DNA of 64,000 nt from Chitinophaga sp. 180180018-3 (GCF_037893185.1 NZ_CP140772.1:4712001-4776000), one strand, 5' to 3'. Shown: positions 50,727 through 60,772, numbered from the stretch's first letter. Translations and numbers: made by a program. The notes: generated from the sequence alone by a model not told the origin.

Positions 50727-53519
50727 CAGCTGCTGATTGGTAAAGGTGGTATAGGCACCTACTGTTGCCCTTCCACGGATCAATTTCTGATATCCTGCTG
50801 TAAGCGACGTTGCAGTAAGTCCGGCTACACGCCCCAGCTGGTAGTTGCGGCTCCGGTCGTCCGGAGAGGTACCCACACTTCCTATCAACGCAATAAAATC
50901 CTTTTGCTCATGCAGGTAAAAACGGTTAGTGAGGGTGTAGGCCTGATACCATCTTTGGTCGTCGGCAGTGAGGAAGCCCCGCAGGTTCACCCAGTAGTTG
51001 CCCCATGTTTTGGCCACGGAAGCAACGGCTGAGTAGTTGTTGATGCTGTCGGTCCGCACATACCTTGCTCCCAGCTCGGCCTCCCAGCCCTTATTGAAAT
51101 TCCGGAAGAGGGAGTATCCTACTCTGAGCGTGGGGAACACTTTGGAATCGGCCCATCCCAGGTATGCGTAGGAGTAATACTTCGGATTATGTTTATAGTA
51201 TGTTTCTGCTTCCAATTGTATGCCATCTCCTGCTTCTCTTGAGGCGTAGTTAACTCTCCCCAGAATGGAGCCGCGATCGTAACGTCGCATGTATTGAAGA
51301 GAGAGTACGCTGGCCGGCCTGAAATCCTTACTGTATGCCGATTGCAGCCAGGTCACCCCGGCCTGGTTCTGATAACCGTAAGCATCGAGATGATCAGCAT
51401 AATCGCGCCATTTTTTTTCGCGGGGATCCTGTGCATACAGCTGGTTTGCCACTACTGCCGCTTCTCTGTAGCGATGTAATTTTTCCAGCGCGCCGGCTTT
51501 TTGAGAAAGGAGTGCCTGATTCGCCGGCGAAAGCGCCAGGCCTTTATTGGCGTAGCTAATCACCGAATCGTATTGATGGCGCGCTGCAGCCACTGCTGTC
51601 AGTCCCATGAAGGCAGTTGTATCCGGGCCGCCAACAGTTAATGCCTGCTGATACGCCAGCTGCGCACTATCCCATTGTTGCAGCTGCCGCAGCCTTTTCC
51701 CTTCTTCCAGCAACTGACCGCCATACATATTCCTCAAAGCGGTATCAGCAGGAAATGCCTGGCAGAGCGCGGCACTGATAGCGCTGGCTTCCCGGTATCT
51801 TCCTAACTGTTCCAGAATGGCAGATTGTTTCTGCAACAACAGGGAATCTTTTCCAAGATACGTATAGGCATTACTGATAGCATCCAGCGCAGCCTGTTTA
51901 TTTCCCTGCTGATATTCGAGGTTCACCAGGTAGATGTGAGCGTCGCGGTTCGATGGCATCAGCTGCAACACTGTTTGCAGTGCCTGTTTCGCTGGTTGAT
52001 AACGGCCCGCCTGCATGGCGTCTCTGGCAATAAGCAGTTGCTGATCGGCGGCCACCTGGCGGAAAAGCTGGCTGTTGGGATATGCTGTTACCAGCTGGCG
52101 GCTGATAGCGGCTGCAGCAGCGTATTCGTGCATGGATTCCAGCAGGCCTGATTTCTTCAGCAGCAATGCGGTGTCCTGTGGCTGACCAGCCAGCTGCTGA
52201 TCCAGCAGGGCCACTGCCTCCTGTGGTTTTCCCTGTAATGCTTTTACGTTAGACAAGGGCGCCAAAAATTCTTTCCGGCGGGGAAGCTTTGCCAGGGCTG
52301 TTTCCAATACAGTGGCAGCTGCCGCTGTTTGTCCGCTCCGGATTAAGCGATTGGCATTCGCCACTTGCAGATCGGTATAAATTTGTTCATTCACCGCACT
52401 CCGGCGTACCTGCAGGAGTTCGGCCGCTGTGGCAGCAGCGCCGGCATAATCGCCCTGTTTTTCCTGTATCCCGGCCTTCCGGCGCAACAGGTCTTCATCT
52501 CCCGGGAATGCAGCCAGGGCCTTGTTACTCCAGTTAAGGGCGGTTTCATACTCGTCCTGTTTATATGCCTGGTTCATCAACACTTCATACACCGATTTAT
52601 TGCGGGGCTGCAGGGTGACCAGTTGTTCCGCGTAAACCGCGGGATCGGGCGCTGTTTTCATCATGCCCTCATATACATCGGTCAGGTGTTGCCTGAATTG
52701 GTTTTGTCCGGGATTGGCGCGATAAAGCTGTTGTGCATCTTCCAGCGCGGCAGCATACTGTCCCGCAGCAAGGCGAATAGACGATCTTTTCAGCCGGTAA
52801 GTAGTATTATGTGGATCCAGCTGCAACAGCTGATCATAGTAGCGGATGGCTTCCAGCCCGCGGCCCTGGCTGGCCAATACCGTAGCCATGCCTTCCAGCG
52901 CTTCTTTGTTGTGGCTGTTGGCCTGCAGGGATTGCTCATACATTTTCCGGGCGCCTTCGAGGTTGCCGCTTTTCCGTCCGCTGTTGGCGGCGGACAGCTG
53001 GTAATCTTTCACGAGGCGGTTCACTGTGGAATCCGCAGGATATAATGTGCGCAGTTTCGTAATCATTCCTGCCTGCCCCTGTACATCACCACTTTCCTGT
53101 ACCAGCCCGTATTTCTTTATCAGCAGGTCTTTGTTGGTTGGTTCTTTTTCCAGCAGCAGATCTACATAACAAACTGCTTCTGAAATTTTACCTTCTCCAT
53201 AGTAAAGATTTACCAGGTCATGCATCACATCCGTATTCCCGGGATCATTTTTCAGCGCCACATTCCATTCGAATGCTGCTGCCACCGGATTACCGGTTTC
53301 TTTATATAACTGTCCGAGTAATATTCTTATGTCTGTATAATTAGGACTCTGCGCCAAAGCCTTCTTACAAAGCTTTATGGCTTTAGGATAATCTTTCTGA
53401 TCTCTCCTGGCTTCCAATGCCATTTTCAGCAGCACGTCGGACGACACAAGGCCGCTCCGTTGTGCACTTACGGATAAGCTCACTGCCAGGAAATAAATGA
53501 TGATACTATATCTTTTCAT
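50667..53519 (-). CDS. TPR protein with C-terminal YaiO-type outer-membrane barrel
   Basis: The ATG at 53519 (950 residues) gives a clean signal peptide (MKRYSIIIYFLAVSLSVSAQ) and overlaps the end of the glycosyltransferase gene by 14 bp, implying coupled translation. Residues about 30-690 are a long series of tetratricopeptide repeats (for example ALEGMATVLASQGRGLEAIR). Residues about 705-950 are a YaiO-like barrel (LQYMRRYDRGSILGRVNY to QYDAYLLFLWNF). This combination resembles the periplasmic scaffold plus outer-membrane pore of secretion systems for polymers such as PNAG (PgaA) and cellulose (BcsC). It probably exports the polymer made by the GT2 protein. Confidence 0.92.
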   Translation of the reverse strand: MKRYSIIIYFLAVSLSVSAQRSGLVSSDVLLKMALEARRDQKDYPKAIKLCKKALAQSPNYTDIRILLGQLYKETGNPVAAAFEWNVALKNDPGNTDVMHDLVNLYYGEGKISEAVCYVDLLLEKEPTNKDLLIKKYGLVQESGDVQGQAGMITKLRTLYPADSTVNRLVKDYQLSAANSGRKSGNLEGARKMYEQSLQANSHNKEALEGMATVLASQGRGLEAIRYYDQLLQLDPHNTTYRLKRSSIRLAAGQYAAALEDAQQLYRANPGQNQFRQHLTDVYEGMMKTAPDPAVYAEQLVTLQPRNKSVYEVLMNQAYKQDEYETALNWSNKALAAFPGDEDLLRRKAGIQEKQGDYAGAAATAAELLQVRRSAVNEQIYTDLQVANANRLIRSGQTAAAATVLETALAKLPRRKEFLAPLSNVKALQGKPQEAVALLDQQLAGQPQDTALLLKKSGLLESMHEYAAAAAISRQLVTAYPNSQLFRQVAADQQLLIARDAMQAGRYQPAKQALQTVLQLMPSNRDAHIYLVNLEYQQGNKQAALDAISNAYTYLGKDSLLLQKQSAILEQLGRYREASAISAALCQAFPADTALRNMYGGQLLEEGKRLRQLQQWDSAQLAYQQALTVGGPDTTAFMGLTAVAAARHQYDSVISYANKGLALSPANQALLSQKAGALEKLHRYREAAVVANQLYAQDPREKKWRDYADHLDAYGYQNQAGVTWLQSAYSKDFRPASVLSLQYMRRYDRGSILGRVNYASREAGDGIQLEAETYYKHNPKYYSYAYLGWADSKVFPTLRVGYSLFRNFNKGWEAELGARYVRTDSINNYSAVASVAKTWGNYWVNLRGFLTADDQRWYQAYTLTNRFYLHEQKDFIALIGSVGTSPDDRSRNYQLGRVAGLTATSLTAGYQKLIRGRATVGAYTTFTNQQLAPGRYVNQYDAYLLFLWNF

Positions 53520-54990
53520 TACTTGCATTAACTTGACTCTTAACAACATTATGCTGTGCAGCAGGTGCCTGGTTGAAACCCTGGCGCTGCATATTCCCCC
53601 AGGTGTGTTGCTTGCCGGTCACCTGGTTAAAGTATCCCTTCACCGCGCAAAAGAGTACCATCGGATGGTACACAAAAGGCTCCGCGAGCGACATAATACA
53701 AAGCCGGAACACTTCTTTCCAGCTGCCATAGTAGCGGAAGATCAGCTGATCCCACAACATCGACATGGAAGTAATCAGGATGGAAAACGTGTAAGTAAAT
53801 ACCAGCAGGATCAAAGCATAATCCCAGTTGATCAGGTGGGCCACTACGATGTAGATATAGTAGGTGATCCCGGCAAACTCGATCAGCGGCGCCAGTAGTT
53901 CGAAGAAGAAATTATACGGAAAAACAATCATCCCGATCTTCCTGTATTTGGGATTAAACAACACCTTCCGGTGCTTCACGAAAATCTGGAACAATCCTCT
54001 CGCCCAGCGCACCCGCTGGCGGGTAAATATTTTCAGTGTGGCAGGAACCTCTGTCCAGCAAAGCGTTTCAGGGATATAATGCACCCGGTAGGGTAAATTC
54101 TGTTCGCACATATACATACAGATACGAACAGTGATATCCATGTCTTCTCCGAAAGAAGCCGGATCGTACCCACCCGCTTTGACCACTATTTCTTTATCAA
54201 ACAAACCAAGACCGCCGGATACGTTGGGTATGGCATTGATGGAAGTCCATCCCATTTTCCCCAGCAGATAAGAGCGGATATATTCCATTTCCTGGAACCG
54301 GGGTAATATGGCTTTGGGCACTTTTATCTCTTTAATCACACCGGCTTCCACCACGCAGGAGTTGGCGGCGCGGAGCGGGGCACCGGTGGCAATCACTCTC
54401 ACAGGATCGTCCATGAATGGCTTCACGAGGCGCAGCAGGGTATCCGGACTAAGGATACAATCCACGTCGGTATTGAGGAAGTAATCGAACGAAGCTGCGT
54501 TGATACCGGCATTTACTGCATCTGCCTTACTTTTACCATTCACTTTATCTACCACCAGCAGTTTTGAATAGGCTGAGCTGGCAGATTTGAAAAACCTCTT
54601 TATGTGTTGACAGGGTACCTGCTGGCGGTAAAAGAAATCGACCTCTACGAGATCAAATTCCCTGATCAGCTGTTCGAGGGTATCATCTTTGCTGCCATCG
54701 TTCACCACCACCACTTCAAAGCGTGGATAGTTAAGCGCCAGCAGTGAGCGAACATTCGGAATGATGGTCACGCCTTCGTTATACGCAGGCGCAATAACAG
54801 AGATCCCTGGTGTAAGCGGGGAAGCCACCAGCATCTGCTGAGCTCTGATTTTTTCCTTCCACCGGCTGCGGCGGATAGAAACAATAGACAATACTGCCAG
54901 CAGTATATAAAACAGGAAGAGAATGCCACAATAGAAGAAGATGGCATTTTCATAAAAGTCGGTGATATATCGTAGCGCTGTAGAAATCAT
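53506..54990 (-). CDS. Processive GT2 glycosyltransferase (BcsA/PgaC/HasA-like)
   Basis: The 494-residue inner-membrane protein has N-terminal membrane segments, then a GT-A domain. Its motifs are VVVNDGSKDDT, the metal-binding NTDVDCILSPD, GGYDPASFGEDMDITVR (acidic pair of the base region), and QRVRWARG, the QxxRW signature of processive synthases. About four C-terminal membrane segments follow. It should polymerise a sugar nucleotide into a beta-linked polysaccharide and pass it through the membrane. No PilZ domain is seen, so direct c-di-GMP control is unlikely. It is 1 bp downstream of the HEAT gene. Confidence 0.95.
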   Translation of the reverse strand: MISTALRYITDFYENAIFFYCGILFLFYILLAVLSIVSIRRSRWKEKIRAQQMLVASPLTPGISVIAPAYNEGVTIIPNVRSLLALNYPRFEVVVVNDGSKDDTLEQLIREFDLVEVDFFYRQQVPCQHIKRFFKSASSAYSKLLVVDKVNGKSKADAVNAGINAASFDYFLNTDVDCILSPDTLLRLVKPFMDDPVRVIATGAPLRAANSCVVEAGVIKEIKVPKAILPRFQEMEYIRSYLLGKMGWTSINAIPNVSGGLGLFDKEIVVKAGGYDPASFGEDMDITVRICMYMCEQNLPYRVHYIPETLCWTEVPATLKIFTRQRVRWARGLFQIFVKHRKVLFNPKYRKIGMIVFPYNFFFELLAPLIEFAGITYYIYIVVAHLINWDYALILLVFTYTFSILITSMSMLWDQLIFRYYGSWKEVFRLCIMSLAEPFVYHPMVLFCAVKGYFNQVTGKQHTWGNMQRQGFNQAPAAQHNVVKSQVNASNEKI

Positions 54991-54991
54991 A

Positions 54992-56140
54992 TTAATAAGT
55001 GATCAACGGGTTAAGACTATGCTGCAGTGCCAGTAACCTGGCACCGGTAAGCTGATGTTGCAGTTCCTTTATCCGCTGAGCCGCCAGCATGTGGTGGGCA
55101 ACGATGGAGCGCGCAGCATTCTTGATCAGCAGGAATTCATCGGACGTTTCCAGTTCATGCTCCAGGAAATCCAGAAAGCGCCCGGTGCCTATACGGCCCA
55201 GCGCTTTCAGTATTTCCATTCGGCAAGGTAAAGCCTGTTCCTGGTACATTCCCACCAATACATCTTCTGCGTCGGTAGCAACCAGTTTACCCAGACTGTT
55301 GATCATGGAAGCTCTGAGGGACTCGCTAACAGTTGGCAGTAACCTTATCATCACCGGAATTGCTTCGGGTTGCTGATAGTAAGTAGCCAACTTAATACTG
55401 AGGTCAATAACCGACGGATGGAAGGCCGGATCAATCCATCTTGCGAAAGATGGGACGGTTATATCCTTGCGAAGGGATATAATGCGGAACAATTCAAACT
55501 GTTCCCATGAAAGCATCGGCGTACTCACCTGGTCAAGAAACCCAAACGGATTGGTTTCCGAACACTGGACCATGTAGCAACGTGCCATTTCACGTATATA
55601 CTTATCAGTGCTTTGCGTAAGCGTTAAAATATGCGCTTCTTCCAATAAAACGCCCATACCGGACAGCTCCACGAGGGAAGCAATCACTTTCTTTCTGTGG
55701 AGGGAGCGAAGGCCGGCAACGGCATTCGTTTCCAGTCCCAGCTCCAGGTAAAGACTTCGCAGCATGGTGGCAATATCTCCTGTAAAACTTCTGCGGTGTT
55801 CCAGCAACTGGCTGATAATCACCCCGCGCGCCCAGTCTTTATTCAAGGGAAGAGAACGGAATATATTGGCCAACTCCGTATTTTCTTCTCCTGGCTTGTT
55901 GACTGACTGAAAAACCACCTGTTCCAGCAGCAGGTTATTTACCTGCTCCCGTAAAGGTGCTTCTTTACGAAGCTGATTATTTCTGCGTAGCCGGTGAATG
56001 ATCAGATAGCCGTAAGCCAGCACAGTTCCTGCAATCGCAAAGACGCTTACAATGATCGCTATCTGAATGATCAGCGGAAAATAGGCAAAATAATAAATCA
56101 GGTCCTCCAGCCAAAGGCTAAACGACGAATTAGCATTCAT
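54992..56140 (-). CDS. Membrane-anchored HEAT-repeat protein
   Basis: The 382-residue protein has one N-terminal membrane helix (IQIAIIVSVFAIAGTVLAYG) followed by alpha-helical pairs of HEAT type (AIPVMIRLLPTVSESLRASM, then MEILKALGRIGTGRFLDFLE). It sits between the response regulator (29 bp) and the glycosyltransferase (1 bp). HEAT repeats bind proteins, so it may connect the receiver-domain protein to the synthase. This role is inferred from gene order only. Confidence 0.87.
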   Translation of the reverse strand: MNANSSFSLWLEDLIYYFAYFPLIIQIAIIVSVFAIAGTVLAYGYLIIHRLRRNNQLRKEAPLREQVNNLLLEQVVFQSVNKPGEENTELANIFRSLPLNKDWARGVIISQLLEHRRSFTGDIATMLRSLYLELGLETNAVAGLRSLHRKKVIASLVELSGMGVLLEEAHILTLTQSTDKYIREMARCYMVQCSETNPFGFLDQVSTPMLSWEQFELFRIISLRKDITVPSFARWIDPAFHPSVIDLSIKLATYYQQPEAIPVMIRLLPTVSESLRASMINSLGKLVATDAEDVLVGMYQEQALPCRMEILKALGRIGTGRFLDFLEHELETSDEFLLIKNAARSIVAHHMLAAQRIKELQHQLTGARLLALQHSLNPLITY

Positions 56141-56169
56141 GGTGTATTCGTTAAAAATCGGCCTGAAAA

Positions 56170-56544
56170 TTATCTTTTACTTTGTTCTATAAGACGATGT
56201 ACTCTTGATGTTAATTCCGATGGGTTGAAAGGTTTCTTCAGATAATCATCCACGCCTATTTCAAAGCCTTCGGTAATAGTGTTTTCGTGGGTAATGGCAG
56301 ACAGGACTAAAACCGGTATGTTTAACTTCATGTCAGCCCTCATTTTGCTGATAAACTCAAGACCGCTCGCATATGGCAACATCAGATCGGAAATCACCAG
56401 GTCAAATTTTGAGCTTTTAAGACTTTCCAGTGCATCTTTCCCATTCCTTTCAATTGTTACTGTATACCCGTATTTGGTTAATATGATATTAATGGCCTTA
56501 CTTGTAAATTCATCGTCCTCTACTAAAAGAATCTTATTACACAT
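56170..56544 (-). CDS. Single-domain response regulator
   Basis: The 124-residue protein is one receiver domain without an output domain. It has acidic residues E9, D10 and D11, phosphoacceptor D53 in LVISDLMLP, a threonine/serine site in VLSA, and the conserved lysine in DYLKKPF. It heads the HEAT/GT2/TPR operon. It may act by protein-protein contact, for instance on the HEAT protein, rather than on DNA. The partner kinase is not in this window next to it. Confidence 0.93.
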   Translation of the reverse strand: MCNKILLVEDDEFTSKAINIILTKYGYTVTIERNGKDALESLKSSKFDLVISDLMLPYASGLEFISKMRADMKLNIPVLVLSAITHENTITEGFEIGVDDYLKKPFNPSELTSRVHRLIEQSKR

Positions 56545-56946
56545 AGCTTTTTTTTTGATAGTTTTTGAATACCCCTTGCTTAGTCTCTAAATATGGTTAG
56601 ATGATACGGTTGCACATAAATTGCCCCTGCGCTGATGCACAAATTAAAAGTGTCCCTAATAAAAGTGGTTTTGTTTGGCCTCATGATACCCGATAGTTGT
56701 CCTGATATATATTCGGTATAACACAAGATGGAGATTCAAATAAAGATGGTAATTTTTTCTATCCTTTTCTAGAAAAGCTGTCGACACACCTCCCTTTGCA
56801 TATTTCGTGCCAATGTCTGAAAAGTAAGTATTTACTGGCATTTCAGGGAATCCTGGGCGGACTGGTGCATATTCAGCTTTCATAAGACCGGTAGATTACA
56901 ATAGTGTTTTCATCATTGTGTTGTAAAGATAGGAATTTAGTAAAAA
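56545..56946. other. Gene-free region upstream of the response regulator
   Basis: These 402 bp should contain the promoter of the response-regulator operon. A 75-codon minus-strand frame (56656-56883) has no motif, no partner and no reason to be called. I see no perfect TAnnTTTG box close to the start codon. Confidence 0.5.
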
Positions 56947-57402
56947 TTATCTAGATTTTGGTCTTAATTCCCAGTCTGTTCTTATCTTGAACAGTCGCAC
57001 CGCGAACATCAGTTCAATCATCCAGCTCAGGACTTCGTATATGCTGTAATGAAAATAGCCTCCGAAGAAATTGTGGGAAATAAATAACACCAGGATAGAG
57101 AGCAACTTCAGCCCTACTGCTATGAGGGCAAATTGTATGGCCCGATCTTTTTCCAGCCAGATGAAAATAACGGCCAGGACCTGCAGGGATGAAAGGACCA
57201 GGGTGCCTAAAATATCGACAGCCAGTATTCTGTACATGATGGCGGCCTCAAATAGCCTGATGCCGGCCTGGATGACTGAAATACCAAAGTAGACCAGTAT
57301 GATGGCCATCAGTGCGTACATTCCTGTGGGAATGATTGCCCTGCGGCGAATAGCAGTATCGCGCAGGAACTCTTCGGTAAAAAGGGGTGTATTTTCTTCC
57401 AT
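56947..57402 (-). CDS. Small polytopic membrane protein
   Basis: This 151-residue protein has four likely membrane helices (for example GMYALMAIILVYFGISVIQA and ALIAVGLKLLSILVLFISHN) and a charged cytoplasmic N-terminus. No motif is recognised. It is divergent from the 57553 gene. Confidence 0.78.
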   Translation of the reverse strand: MEENTPLFTEEFLRDTAIRRRAIIPTGMYALMAIILVYFGISVIQAGIRLFEAAIMYRILAVDILGTLVLSSLQVLAVIFIWLEKDRAIQFALIAVGLKLLSILVLFISHNFFGGYFHYSIYEVLSWMIELMFAVRLFKIRTDWELRPKSR

Positions 57403-57552
57403 AGTACGACATATATGGTTGTTGTAGCGTCCTCGCTAACGAATTTACAAAATAAATACACGAATATAGTTTTCACACCTTTAAAGGCAGCCCGCCGTAC
57501 TATTTTGCAGCCATATTAATACAGCAAACAGTTCAGCCTTAAACATCACGCC

Positions 57553-57960
57553 ATGAACATCACCAATTCGCAAACAAAAACATTAGAACAGATATTCGGC
57601 GATATACAACGGTACTACCCTAACGCGAAGCTGAAAAAGCAGTTCCTGGGCCCACAGGTTATTATGGTGCCTTACAGGAATTTTCATTTCCTGTTGCGGA
57701 ATAAAAACGGGAACCTGAAGGTAGACTTCACCCCGCCTGCCCTATGGATACTGGGCGGAATATTGGGATCCTTTGCCTTATTCACCCTCATCTACAGTAT
57801 ACTGTTTCAGCAGCTGATGGTCAGTATAGGAGGCGCCATTCCGATGGTATTGGGCCTACTGGTTGCAAAGGAGATATTCCGGAGTACACATAAAAGTGAG
57901 TTTGAAGCTTTTCAGAGTGAAGCCAATGTGCTGGTGAATACCGCCCCGGGAAATTTATAG
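57553..57960 (+). CDS. Small membrane protein with two helices
   Basis: The 135-residue protein has a soluble N-terminal part of about 55 residues (TLEQIFGDIQRYYPNAKLKK), two membrane helices (WILGGILGSFALFTLIYSIL, then MVSIGGAIPMVLGLLVA), and a short charged tail. No family is recognised. It precedes the LytTR regulator gene on the same strand by 132 bp, so joint transcription is possible but not shown. Confidence 0.78.
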   Translation: MNITNSQTKTLEQIFGDIQRYYPNAKLKKQFLGPQVIMVPYRNFHFLLRNKNGNLKVDFTPPALWILGGILGSFALFTLIYSILFQQLMVSIGGAIPMVLGLLVAKEIFRSTHKSEFEAFQSEANVLVNTAPGNL

Positions 57961-58092
57961 CCGGCCTTTCATCTTTTTATTGATAACCTCCAACTGAATC
58001 CCGAAGCCTGTGAGAAATCGGTACATTAGGAACACTATTTATCCTTTACCTGTGAAATGCTTATTTTACAGGGAGAACAGGATGTAGACAAT

Positions 58093-58836
58093 ATGATAAG
58101 AACGCTGATCATAGACGACGAGCCGGCCATCCGGAAAGATCTGGAATGGCTGATGAAAAGGTACCCGGATTTTGTTGTACTGGGAAGCTGCGGCAGCATT
58201 GCCGAAGCCAGAGTAATCATTCCCAGTACGGAACCGGACTTGTTGCTACTGGATATAGAGCTCCTGGATGGAACCGGTTTCGATCTGCTTCGGGAATTCC
58301 CGGACAGAAGCTTCCGGGTGATTTTCATCACGGCGTATAACCAGCATGCCATCAAGGCCATTAAATTCGGCGCCTACGATTACCTGCTGAAACCTGTAGA
58401 TGAAGAAGAACTAACAGCCACCCTGGAGCGGCTGAAGTCCGAACCTCCGGTGAATGGCAGAACACAATTTGAGATTGCCGATAGTCACCTGCAGAATAAA
58501 CGGCCGGGGCTACAGCAGCGTATTGTGCTGCGGTCGCAGCAATACCTGCAGGTAGTAACGTTTGAGGAAATCCTGTATTGCCAGAGTGATGGCAGCTACA
58601 CGACTTTTTTCCTGACCGGGAAAAAGAAAGTGACAGTGTCCAGACCGATCAAGGAGTATGAAGAATTGCTTCCTGAAACCTGGTTTATACGTTCTCATCA
58701 GTCGTATATCGTGAACCATCACTTCATCGACCGTTTTCAGAAAGATGGTCTGCTGATCCTGCGGGATGGAACTGAAATACCGGTATCTGCCCGGAAACGG
58801 GAATATGTCCGGCAATTCCTGACCGGTGAATCATAA
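58093..58836 (+). CDS. LytTR-type response regulator
   Basis: I take the ATG at 58093, where the receiver domain begins (MIRTLIIDDEPAIRKDLEWL); the longest frame would add 12 unrelated residues. The protein (247 residues) has a receiver domain with the phosphoacceptor in LLLLDIELLDGTG, and a LytTR DNA-binding domain (about 145-245: EILYCQSDGSYTTFFLTGKK and FIRSHQSYIVNHHFI). It overlaps the sensor kinase gene by 11 bp, the normal pairing for LytTR/LytS systems. Confidence 0.95.
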   Translation: MIRTLIIDDEPAIRKDLEWLMKRYPDFVVLGSCGSIAEARVIIPSTEPDLLLLDIELLDGTGFDLLREFPDRSFRVIFITAYNQHAIKAIKFGAYDYLLKPVDEEELTATLERLKSEPPVNGRTQFEIADSHLQNKRPGLQQRIVLRSQQYLQVVTFEEILYCQSDGSYTTFFLTGKKKVTVSRPIKEYEELLPETWFIRSHQSYIVNHHFIDRFQKDGLLILRDGTEIPVSARKREYVRQFLTGES

Positions 58837-60769
58837 TCTCAAAAACATGCGCGCCTGCCACCGGTTAATTATTCCGCTGATTGTTGTGCTGACGCTGCTA
58901 TACAGCTGTGTCAGGCAGCAACCTTCTTTCCTTCCGCCGGCTGATATTACTGACCCTCCGGTGGTCAACAGATTGCGATTGCTGATAAATAAAGGCCCCC
59001 GTGGCAAAGACAGCGTCATCGCACATGAAATGCCTTCGCTGAAAGCGCAGGTAGCACCCCTTCCGGAGGGCAGTAAAGCCAAAGGCCTGTATTATTATCT
59101 CGAAGGATACTATTACTGGATGGCCGACAGCGACCAGGCGGCCATTGCCAGCTATCGCCGGATGCTCCCACCCGGCATAAAGGATACGGCCGCACACATC
59201 GAATTGCTCACCTTACAGCTACTGGGGCTGCAACACGTAGCCATTGAACAGAAAGTGAACGACAGCACTTTCACACAGTTGTTTGCCATTATTGAAATAG
59301 CTGAAAAGTTCCACTACGCCGACATCTGGCGGGTATATGATCTTGCTGCGGAAGAAAATTTCCGTTATGGAGAATATGACAAGGCAGCCGTTTTTGCCAA
59401 ACAAGCCATTGCCAGTTATCCGGATAAAGGCAACGGCTATATGCAGGCCGTCTTTTTAGAGAACCTGTCGCGTATTGCCGAACGGCAACAGCATCTGGAG
59501 GAAGCTATTCAGCTGGAAGACAGTGCCCTGAACCTGGCTCAGCGTGCCCCGGAACCGGACTCACTCAGGATTGGTAATATTTACAGCGCATTGGGCGTGC
59601 TGGTTGAACGTAATGGCGACGAAGCCGGCGGACATGCCCTGATGGAAAAAGGCATGGGGATCCGGGAAAGACATGGTAACATTACCTTCCAGCAGTACCT
59701 GAATTACAGCCAGATGCTGATGGAAGAGAAAAAATTTCCCGGTGCACTCGCTTACCTCGACAAGGCCATTAAGAAGGCCATGAAGATACAAAACAAGGAA
59801 GATCTCAGTTCCGCCTATAGCACCATGTACCGTATTTATTATGATATGGGAGATTACAAAAGTGCTGTGACAGCCCTCAATTCGGCCGCCAACATGGCTC
59901 TGCAGAACCTGCAGGAACAGCAGCTGAAAAAAGTGGCAGAATTACAGGCAGTAAGCGAGCTCAAAATACAGCAAAACAAAACACTCAGCCTGAGCCGCCA
60001 GTATAGCAGCCAGGGCACCATTCTGCGCCAGCAGCGGATCATTCTTGTCATCCTACTGGTGGTACTGGTATTGGGCATCATACTAACGGTGGTGCTTATA
60101 CGGCAAAGGAAACTACGCACGGAGAAACAGGCGGCCGAGCTGGAGCAGCGACTGCTACGCAGCCAGATGGAACCACATTTCATCTTCAATACAATGTCGG
60201 TATTGCAGAGCTTTATCCGCCACGATGCAAAAGACAAAGCAATCAAATACCTGAGCCGGTTCGCCCGCCTGCTGCGGCTCAACCTCGAAAGTTCCCGGCA
60301 AAACCTCGTACAGCTCCACCTGGAAGTGGAAGCGCTCGAAAATTATCTCGCCCTGCAATCTATACGCTTCGATAACGTTTTCGACTATACGATCAATAAT
60401 ATAGAACACTGTGAAGAGCAGGATATCCTTATCCCCCCGATGCTGCTGCAGCCTTTCGCGGAAAACGCCATACAGCACGGAATGCGTAACCTCCCCTACA
60501 AAGGCCGGATTATAATAACGCTGCAGCTGAGCAAAGGCATGCTGCATTGCACCATAGAAGATAACGGACTCGGGCTCCGGAAGCAGGAACCGACTGAGCA
60601 GGAAAAAACATCTCTCTCCGGTATTATTACCCAGGAGCGGCTGAAAATACTCAGTCAACAGACTGGCAAACTCGCTTCCCTGATCATTGCCGATAAAGAA
60701 GAGAAAGATGGTACCGGGGTGAAGGTAACCCTGATGATCCCCGTACAAAGAGAGGGTACTAAAGGATGA
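58826..60769 (+). CDS. LytS-type sensor histidine kinase with TPR sensor region
   Basis: The 647-residue protein starts with a hydrophobic segment ending LLYSC, which reads like a lipobox and may anchor the N-terminus as a lipoprotein. A TPR-rich periplasmic part (about 60-400) follows, then one membrane helix (IILVILLVVLVLGIILTVVL), then a His_kinase domain with EPHFIFNTMSVLQSF and an ATPase N-box (PPMLLQPFAENAIQHGM). The kinase would phosphorylate the LytTR regulator. It ends 3 bp before the convergent gene. Confidence 0.93.
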   Translation: MNHNLKNMRACHRLIIPLIVVLTLLYSCVRQQPSFLPPADITDPPVVNRLRLLINKGPRGKDSVIAHEMPSLKAQVAPLPEGSKAKGLYYYLEGYYYWMADSDQAAIASYRRMLPPGIKDTAAHIELLTLQLLGLQHVAIEQKVNDSTFTQLFAIIEIAEKFHYADIWRVYDLAAEENFRYGEYDKAAVFAKQAIASYPDKGNGYMQAVFLENLSRIAERQQHLEEAIQLEDSALNLAQRAPEPDSLRIGNIYSALGVLVERNGDEAGGHALMEKGMGIRERHGNITFQQYLNYSQMLMEEKKFPGALAYLDKAIKKAMKIQNKEDLSSAYSTMYRIYYDMGDYKSAVTALNSAANMALQNLQEQQLKKVAELQAVSELKIQQNKTLSLSRQYSSQGTILRQQRIILVILLVVLVLGIILTVVLIRQRKLRTEKQAAELEQRLLRSQMEPHFIFNTMSVLQSFIRHDAKDKAIKYLSRFARLLRLNLESSRQNLVQLHLEVEALENYLALQSIRFDNVFDYTINNIEHCEEQDILIPPMLLQPFAENAIQHGMRNLPYKGRIIITLQLSKGMLHCTIEDNGLGLRKQEPTEQEKTSLSGIITQERLKILSQQTGKLASLIIADKEEKDGTGVKVTLMIPVQREGTKG

Positions 60770-60772
60770 TGT

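Noticed and set aside
56656..56883. 75-codon minus-strand frame
   Set aside because: It lies alone in a promoter-bearing region, with no signal, motif or operon link.
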